A stretch of 64,000 nt of DNA, from positions 1-64,000 of the forward strand of contig JAJYXR010000022.1 of assembly GCA_021801795.1 (NCBI GenBank), read 5' to 3'. Positions 58,619-64,000 of this stretch are shown piece after piece. How positions within the stretch are numbered: position 1 is the first letter of the stretch; the number at the start of each line of letters is the position of its first letter. The notes under the pieces are model-generated. The model ran no database searches, had not been told where the DNA came from, and saw nothing but the letters and a program-made list of their open reading frames with translations. The DNA comes from Actinomycetes bacterium. GTDB taxonomy: Bacteria; Actinomycetota; Acidimicrobiia; Acidimicrobiales; JAJYXR01. Position numbers and translations under genes: made by a program.

Positions 58619-61600
58619 GAACCGGGTCCTGGCTGGGTGCTTCACCTCCGGGCGCCTCACCGCCGGTCGCCGTTCGGTCTGCCTCGGCGGGCGCCAGGTC
58701 GCCGGCTCTCTTGGAGCGGGAGGGGGCCAAGAGCCTTCCCACCACCGGGACGTCGGAGAGCGACTCTGCGCGCAGTATGGCCAGCGTCACCGCTACCAGG
58801 TGCTCCGGCGCGTCGTAGACGACGTAGCGGGAGAGCCAGTCAGGGTCGTACTTCGCGTTGAAGCGCCACAGGGATTCGATCTGGAGGAACCCTGACATCT
58901 TCCTGAGCGCCCATCGTTCGGCGCGCTGGGCTATGCCGTCGCCGCGCTCGCCGTCCAGGACGGAGCGCATCGCGGCGAAGTTCAGGCTGAGGCCCCTCGC
59001 TCCCTGCCCGGCCAGGTGCTCGATGGTGGATACGAGCGCGAAGTCGATCAGCCCGTTCGGGTGGTCCCCGGTGTCGCGGCGCATGAGGTCGAGGGAGTAG
59101 CCACCAATCCCTGGTGCTGGCACGAACTGGCACATGGCGACCGGGGTGCCTTCTGGGTCGCGTACCACCGCCAGGAGTAGGCCATGGTCCCGCGGGTCGA
59201 AGATGCGCCCGAGCATCATGGAGAACCCCCGCTCCTCGTCGCCGCGCCGGCTCTTGGCCATCAGCGTGGCCAACTCCGCCGCGGTAGGAGCGTCGAGGAC
59301 TGCCGGATCGTGGAAGGAGACGCTATATCCGTAGCGGGCGATGCGGTTATGGGCTTGGCGGAGGCCCTTCATGTGCTTGCCGGCCAGGGAGAAGCTCTGT
59401 ATGTCGACCACGGCCTCGTCGCCGATGTAGATGTCGTGCATGCCGGTCATCCGGTAGAGAGGAAGCCATTCCTCGCCGGCTCCCATGAGAGCGACTATCC
59501 AGCTCTGGGACTCCGCGAAGCGCCGGAAGGCATTCCAGGCCTGTGCTCGCTCGCTGGCGGGACCGATGGGGTCGGGAGAGACCAGGCAGACCCCGCCGTA
59601 GATGGCGTAGGCGACCAGGGTGTCGCGGTGGAAGAACCAGCGCTTGTCTGCACGCAGGGCGAAGTAGTCGAGCGTCCCCGCACCGTGGCGGTTCACGATG
59701 TCGCGGGCGCGGATCTCGGCGGCCTTCCCCGAGGAGCGGCGCCTGTCCACTACTGGCCTGGTAGCCAGGATGACTGCGATGAAGGCAAGCGCTATGCCTA
59801 CCGCCAGCAGGCTGGGCGAGAGGAAGTCCTCCAGCCGGTCGGGCAGCCCGATCTCCTGAATGCCGACCATGCGGCTCAGCACCGCCTCGATCGCCTGGAA
59901 CAGGCCCAGGGAGGTCGGCTGGTGCCGCCGGGGCAGGTGGACGCCGAGCTCGATGATGGTGGTGGCGATAACGGTGGTGCCGACTGCGCCCAGCAGGAGC
60001 GTGAGGAGGGCAGAGCGCAGTGAGGTCCTGTCGGATGCGGCTGCGAACTGGGAGCGTTCCGCCAGCAGCACCAGCAGGACGCCGAGCGTCACCAGCGTTC
60101 CCAGGGTGTCTCCTCCATGGGCCAGGTGGAGGACCAGGGTGAGCGCGAGCAGCCCCACAGCGATGGCCCATGCCCGCTTCTGCCCCCGGCGCACCCCGCG
60201 GGCCAATGCCAGGAGACCTATTGCCCCGAGCGCTACCAGGGCACCTGCCGCCTGGGTGGCACCGAGGGGCAGCACCTGCTCTACCAGGTGCAGGTGGCTC
60301 CGCAGCGGGGGCTGGAGCGCACTCGCGAGGTCAGCCAGCCCGGCCAGCCCTATCGCGGCGGATGCGACCCGGCGGACCCGGCGCGAGCGTCTCTTCAGCG
60401 CTCCCAGGTCAGGTGGAGGTGGCCAGGACGCGCCGCTCGGGTGCGCGGCCACCATGGTCGGGAAGCTGTCGTGGGCTGCCTCCCCCCTGGCTGCTACTCG
60501 CTCCAGCAAGCTGGTCGACGGCTCGTCCGAGCGTGCCAGGAAGAGGCGGATATGGAGGTCTGCTCCGGTCTCCAGCTCCACCCACGATGTCTGCCTGCTC
60601 TCCAGGAACACCGGCGGGAGACCCAGGCGCCCCGGCCGTTCCTCGACCAGGTAGCCGGCCACCCCCGGAGACGCGAAGAACCCGTTCACACCTGGTCCCT
60701 CGCCATGGCGGGTGGTTCCTAGGTGGGTGAGCTCCGCCTGGAGGCTGTATCCGCTTATCAGCCCCGTGTATCCCTGCCCGAGCAGCTCCCTGGCGAAGTC
60801 CCTGCCAGCGTCGTTGGCGCTGTTGTACCCAGGGATCTGCTGGTCGAGGAGGCCGGGCAGCCTTCCGCCACCTAGAGCAGACCATGCCTTCCGGCTGATC
60901 ACAGCGAGCACGCCCAGCAGCACCAGAAGCTCTGCCAGCGCGATGAGGCCGGCTGCTGCGAGCCGGTCGGCCCAGCCGGCCTGTCCTGCCTGTGCGATGA
61001 GCCGGTGGGGGGTCGGGTGGCTGGCGAAGAGCCGGTCGAGCAGTCCGACCAGGAAGGGGAACCGCAGCACCACCGCTGCCGCGAAGGGGAGCAGGAGCCA
61101 CCAGGCATAGCGGGCCATCCGCCGGTACAGCAGGCGTGAGGTGAGGAACCGGTGCAGGCTGGCTGGATCGGCCAGGTGGTCCATGCCCTCGGACCAGGGC
61201 CGAGACGAGCGGTCGATCTCCTCGGCGGTCAGCCCGCCGCCCACCGGCAGGTGCACGAGCAGATCACGACGGCCGGGCTCCGGATGCTCCGGTATCGAGA
61301 GCCTGCGCCCCCCCTCTATCCTCACCAGGCGCTCCCCGGTGGCAGTGGTGAGCGCGAGGTCGACAGAGGGCTCGATTCGCACCCCCATCGACTCGAGCTG
61401 GTGGCCTACGGCTTCCACGGAGGCCACCTCGGCATCGTGCTCGCCTGGTATCCAGATCACCCGGCGGTCGCATCCACCTGCGAACTCCTCCATGGATGCA
61501 GCCAGCTCGTGATGGGCTGCGAGCGCTGCACGCACGAAACCGGCAGGGCCCCCGGATCCGGAGTCGCCGGCAGGGCCCCCGGATTCCCCATCGGCAGCAT

Positions 61601-61850
61601 GGTGCTGGTCCTCGCCTGGGTGATCCGGCAGCTGGCGGGCTGGCCAGGCCGCGCGGGCGTCGAAGAGATTACCGGCAAGGACCAGGACGCCAGCCCCCTG
61701 CCAGGAGCCCAGTGCCGTCGCGAGGGCCCGGGTGGCCGACGTGGAGGCGGGAGTCGCGCTCGGGGTGAGAAGCAGGTTCGCCACGACGCCGACCTTTCGC
61801 CCTACGTCGAGGGGAACCCGTGTGGGCGACTCGTTGGGTGGGACCGCCAT
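58608..61850 (-). CDS. Large membrane protein: phosphoesterase-like N-terminus plus MprF/LysX-type C-terminal transferase domain
   Basis: This protein of about 1,080 residues has three parts. Residues 12-230 resemble a calcineurin-like phosphoesterase but with altered metal motifs (AGNLFD for GDLFD, PGEHD for GNHD, and no N-terminal DxH). At least seven transmembrane helices lie at about 248-272, 299-320 and then between 492 and 697. Residues 717-1033 form the DUF2156/LPG-synthase C-terminal domain, with LDYFALRADKRWFF, GVCLVSPDPIG, LAGKHMKGLRQAHNRIARYGYSVSF and LSLNFAAMRSVL. MprF-like enzymes transfer an amino acid from aminoacyl-tRNA to phosphatidylglycerol. The start is set at ATG 61850; longer forms lack the hydrophobic start of the fold. 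It is convergent with nuoN and divergent from acs. Confidence 0.8.
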   Translation of the reverse strand: MAVPPNESPTRVPLDVGRKVGVVANLLLTPSATPASTSATRALATALGSWQGAGVLVLAGNLFDARAAWPARQLPDHPGEDQHHAADGESGGPAGDSGSGGPAGFVRAALAAHHELAASMEEFAGGCDRRVIWIPGEHDAEVASVEAVGHQLESMGVRIEPSVDLALTTATGERLVRIEGGRRLSIPEHPEPGRRDLLVHLPVGGGLTAEEIDRSSRPWSEGMDHLADPASLHRFLTSRLLYRRMARYAWWLLLPFAAAVVLRFPFLVGLLDRLFASHPTPHRLIAQAGQAGWADRLAAAGLIALAELLVLLGVLAVISRKAWSALGGGRLPGLLDQQIPGYNSANDAGRDFARELLGQGYTGLISGYSLQAELTHLGTTRHGEGPGVNGFFASPGVAGYLVEERPGRLGLPPVFLESRQTSWVELETGADLHIRLFLARSDEPSTSLLERVAARGEAAHDSFPTMVAAHPSGASWPPPPDLGALKRRSRRVRRVASAAIGLAGLADLASALQPPLRSHLHLVEQVLPLGATQAAGALVALGAIGLLALARGVRRGQKRAWAIAVGLLALTLVLHLAHGGDTLGTLVTLGVLLVLLAERSQFAAASDRTSLRSALLTLLLGAVGTTVIATTIIELGVHLPRRHQPTSLGLFQAIEAVLSRMVGIQEIGLPDRLEDFLSPSLLAVGIALAFIAVILATRPVVDRRRSSGKAAEIRARDIVNRHGAGTLDYFALRADKRWFFHRDTLVAYAIYGGVCLVSPDPIGPASERAQAWNAFRRFAESQSWIVALMGAGEEWLPLYRMTGMHDIYIGDEAVVDIQSFSLAGKHMKGLRQAHNRIARYGYSVSFHDPAVLDAPTAAELATLMAKSRRGDEERGFSMMLGRIFDPRDHGLLLAVVRDPEGTPVAMCQFVPAPGIGGYSLDLMRRDTGDHPNGLIDFALVSTIEHLAGQGARGLSLNFAAMRSVLDGERGDGIAQRAERWALRKMSGFLQIESLWRFNAKYDPDWLSRYVVYDAPEHLVAVTLAILRAESLSDVPVVGRLLAPSRSKRAGDLAPAEADRTATGGEAPGGEAPSQDPVLSG

Positions 61851-62071
61851 GGCCCCTCTATTCTGGCAGGCCCGGCACCCCATGGTGCGCCGCTGGCTAC
61901 AGGCCCATCCAGGACCGCTGCTCGTCGTCAGGCAATGGAATGCGGCAGCATTTAGGCTGGGCGCGGTCCAGGGCCCCATGCGGTGCCCGCAGCCGGACCG
62001 CGGGGCGCACCGAGCGGCCTACATAGACCTACCGAGACCCACAGATAGACGAAAGAGGGGGAACCCAGGCC
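61851..62071. other. Intergenic region between the MprF-like gene and acs
   Basis: This 221 bp region separates two divergent genes. It contains an AGAGGGGG ribosome-binding site for acs (62054-62061) and an AATAGA element close to the start of the MprF-like gene that could be its -10 box. No convincing -35 boxes, terminators or RNA structures are visible. Confidence 0.4.
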
Positions 62072-64000
62072 ATGACCGACGAAGTCGCCAGCACCGAGGG
62101 CAGGGCAGCGATCGAGGACTTCTACACAGAGGATCGCCGCTTCCCGCCGCCGGAGGAGTTCAGGGCCAACGCGCTGGTCACCGACCGCTCGCTCTACGAC
62201 CAGGCAGATGCCGACTGGCAGTCCTTCTGGGAAGACCAGGCCAGGTCGCTCGACTGGTTCGAGCCATGGCACACGGTGCTCGAGTGGGATCTGCCCTTCG
62301 CCCGGTGGTTCGTCGGCGGGAAGCTGAACGTCTCCTACAACTGCCTCGATCGTCACGTCGCTGCCGGCCGGGGGGATCGGGTGGCCTACTACTTCGAGGG
62401 GGAGCCCGGCGACCGCAGGACCATCACCTACGCCGAGCTGCTGGCAGAGGTGGAGCGCTTCGCGAACGTGCTCAGGTCACTGGGGGTCGAGCGCTCCGAC
62501 CGGGTCGCCATCTACATGCCCATGATCCCCGAGCTGCCGGTCGCGATGCTGGCCTGCACGCGTATCGGTGCAGCACACTCGGTGGTCTTCGGAGGCTTCT
62601 CGCCCGACGCGCTGAGGGACCGGATCGAGGATGCACAGGCGAAGGTGCTCATCACCGCTGACGGAGGCTGGAGGCGAGGTTCCCCGGTGCGCCTGAAGGA
62701 GAATGCAGACGCGGCGCTTGAGGGCACCTCCTCGGTCCAGCATGTGGTGGTGGCCCGCCGTGTCACCGAGATCGATGGGAAGCCCGTTCCCATGACCCCA
62801 GGCCGGGACCAGTTCTGGGACGATCTGATGGCCGCCGCGGACCCCTCCTGCGTGGCTGTTCCGCTGGACTCCGAGGAGTTGCTCTACCTTCTCTACACCT
62901 CCGGCACCACCGCCAGACCTAAGGGCATCATGCACACCACCGGTGGCTATCTCACCCAGGCTGCCTTCACCCACCGCTACGTCTTCGACCTACATCCCGA
63001 GACCGATGTCTACTGGTGCGCTGCCGACATCGGCTGGGTTACCGGTCACACCTATATCGTCTACGGCCCGCTGGCGAACGGTGCGACCAGCGTGATCTAC
63101 GAGGGCACCCCCGACTACCCCGCGAAGGACCGGTGGTGGGAGATAGTCGAGCGCTACGGGGTCACCATCCTCTACTGCGCCCCCACCGCGATCCGGACCT
63201 TCATGAAGTGGGGAGACTCCTATCCCGGCTCCCATGACCTGAGCAGCCTCAGGCTTCTGGGATCGGTCGGGGAGCCGATAAACCCCGAGGCATGGATGTG
63301 GTACCAGTCACGTATCGGCACCGGCCGGTGCCCGGTGGTGGACACCTGGTGGCAGACGGAGACCGGAGGGATCATGATCTCGCCGCTGCCTGGGGTGACC
63401 ACCACGAAGCCGGGATCAGCCACCTTCCCGCTGCCTGGGATCGGCGCAGAGGTGGTCGATGACGACGGCAAGCCGGTGGAGCGGGGTGGCGGCTACCTCA
63501 CCCTCACCCGGCCATGGCCGGGGATGCTGCGGGGCATCTACGGAGATCCCGAGCGCTACCGCGCTACCTACTGGAGCCGCTTCGAGGGCCGCTACTTCGC
63601 AGGCGACGGCGCGAAGGTCGACGAGGATGGCTACCTATGGCTGCTGGGGCGGGTGGACGATGTCATGAACGTCTCCGGTCACAGGGTCTCCACTACCGAG
63701 GTGGAGTCGGCTCTGGTGGACCACAGCGCTGTAGCCGAGGCTGCCGTGGTGGGGGCGAAGGACGACACCACCGGCCAGGCCGTCATCGCGTTCGTCACCC
63801 TGAAGTCGGGTGAGGCGCCGAGCGAGGAACGCGGCGAGGAGCTGCGCCGTCACGTGGCGACGAAGATAGGCGCCATAGCTCGACCGAAGACGGTGGTCTT
63901 CACCGAGGAGCTCCCCAAGACCCGTTCGGGCAAGATCATGAGGCGCCTCCTGAAGGACGTGGCCGAGGGACGCGACCTGGGCGACACCACCACCCTGGCC
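62072..64000 (+). CDS. acs: Acetyl-CoA synthetase, 3' end beyond window
   Basis: The first 643 codons are open to the window edge. The protein makes acetyl-CoA from acetate, ATP and CoA through acetyl-AMP. Motifs include the P-loop-like [21 protein letters not shown] (Ala-Arg where Gly-Lys is usual), the WWQTETGG segment, [26 protein letters not shown], and the C-terminal lysine in [12 protein letters not shown] that is acetylated in related enzymes. ATG 62072 follows AGAGGGGG with 10 bp spacing. The family length is about 650, so only a few residues are missing. Confidence 0.94.
   Translation, partial: MTDEVASTEGRAAIEDFYTEDRRFPPPEEFRANALVTDRSLYDQADADWQSFWEDQARSLDWFEPWHTVLEWDLPFARWFVGGKLNVSYNCLDRHVAAGRGDRVAYYFEGEPGDRRTITYAELLAEVERFANVLRSLGVERSDRVAIYMPMIPELPVAMLACTRIGAAHSVVFGGFSPDALRDRIEDAQAKVLITADGGWRRGSPVRLKENADAALEGTSSVQHVVVARRVTEIDGKPVPMTPGRDQFWDDLMAAADPSCVAVPLDSEELLYLLYTSGTTARPKGIMHTTGGYLTQAAFTHRYVFDLHPETDVYWCAADIGWVTGHTYIVYGPLANGATSVIYEGTPDYPAKDRWWEIVERYGVTILYCAPTAIRTFMKWGDSYPGSHDLSSLRLLGSVGEPINPEAWMWYQSRIGTGRCPVVDTWWQTETGGIMISPLPGVTTTKPGSATFPLPGIGAEVVDDDGKPVERGGGYLTLTRPWPGMLRGIYGDPERYRATYWSRFEGRYFAGDGAKVDEDGYLWLLGRVDDVMNVSGHRVSTTEVESALVDHSAVAEAAVVGAKDDTTGQAVIAFVTLKSGEAPSEERGEELRRHVATKIGAIARPKTVVFTEELPKTRSGKIMRRLLKDVAEGRDLGDTTTLA

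Overview
This 64 kb window comes from a high-GC Gram-positive bacterium of the Actinomycetota. The evidence is strongly GC-rich coding, frequent GTG starts, a MshA-type (mycothiol) glycosyltransferase, an RsiG-type anti-sigma factor, nickel superoxide dismutase with its maturation protease, and a rex-hemA-hemC-hemD-hemB order. The Acidimicrobiia are a possible home, but that is a guess; the sequence does not fix the class. The left edge cuts an IS607-like recombinase and the right edge cuts acetyl-CoA synthetase.

Region by region: 0-5 kb holds an arylsulfatase, a DHA2-type drug exporter and an O6-alkylguanine-DNA alkyltransferase. 5-18.5 kb is an accessory cell-surface island. It has three small secreted proteins with a divergent WxL-like domain, three DUF916-like proteins each with a C-terminal membrane anchor, and a 2,314-residue secreted protein built from LamG and choice-of-anchor-D modules that ends in the same WxL-like domain. 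18.5-23 kb has tRNA-Lys, an FAD-linked oxidase, a YVTN beta-propeller protein, a class-V aminotransferase and a DksA-like zinc finger protein. 23-27.5 kb has sodN/sodX, rsiG, an XRE regulator, mshA and proC. 27.5-37.7 kb has a SAM hydrolase (DUF62) and an acyl-CoA ligase, followed by rex and the C5-pathway haem genes hemA, hemC, cobA-hemD, hemB and hemL. 37.7-42.5 kb has a DUF222/HNH endonuclease-like protein, a proline-rich membrane protein and a geranylgeranyl/menaquinone reductase-like flavoprotein. 42.5-58.6 kb is a complete 14-gene nuoA-N operon for respiratory complex I. The window ends with a large MprF-like membrane protein carrying an odd phosphoesterase-like N-terminus, and with acs.

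The genes form a coherent respiratory core. Rex (NADH sensing), haem synthesis, complex I, a quinone-reductase-like enzyme and acetate activation lie close together. Most nuo genes overlap by the 4 bp ATGA/GTGA pattern, which suggests translational coupling.

Two features stand out. One is the WxL/DUF916-like surface island, a system known mainly from low-GC Firmicutes. The other is the abundance of short tandem repeats inside otherwise ordinary housekeeping genes (cobA-hemD, nuoC, DUF62, rex, FAD oxidase and others). Their unit lengths are multiples of three and they sit in linkers or termini, whereas the one clear intergenic array has a 22 bp unit. Several genes also appear to be leaderless, with a TAnnnT -10 box about 7 bp before the start codon.
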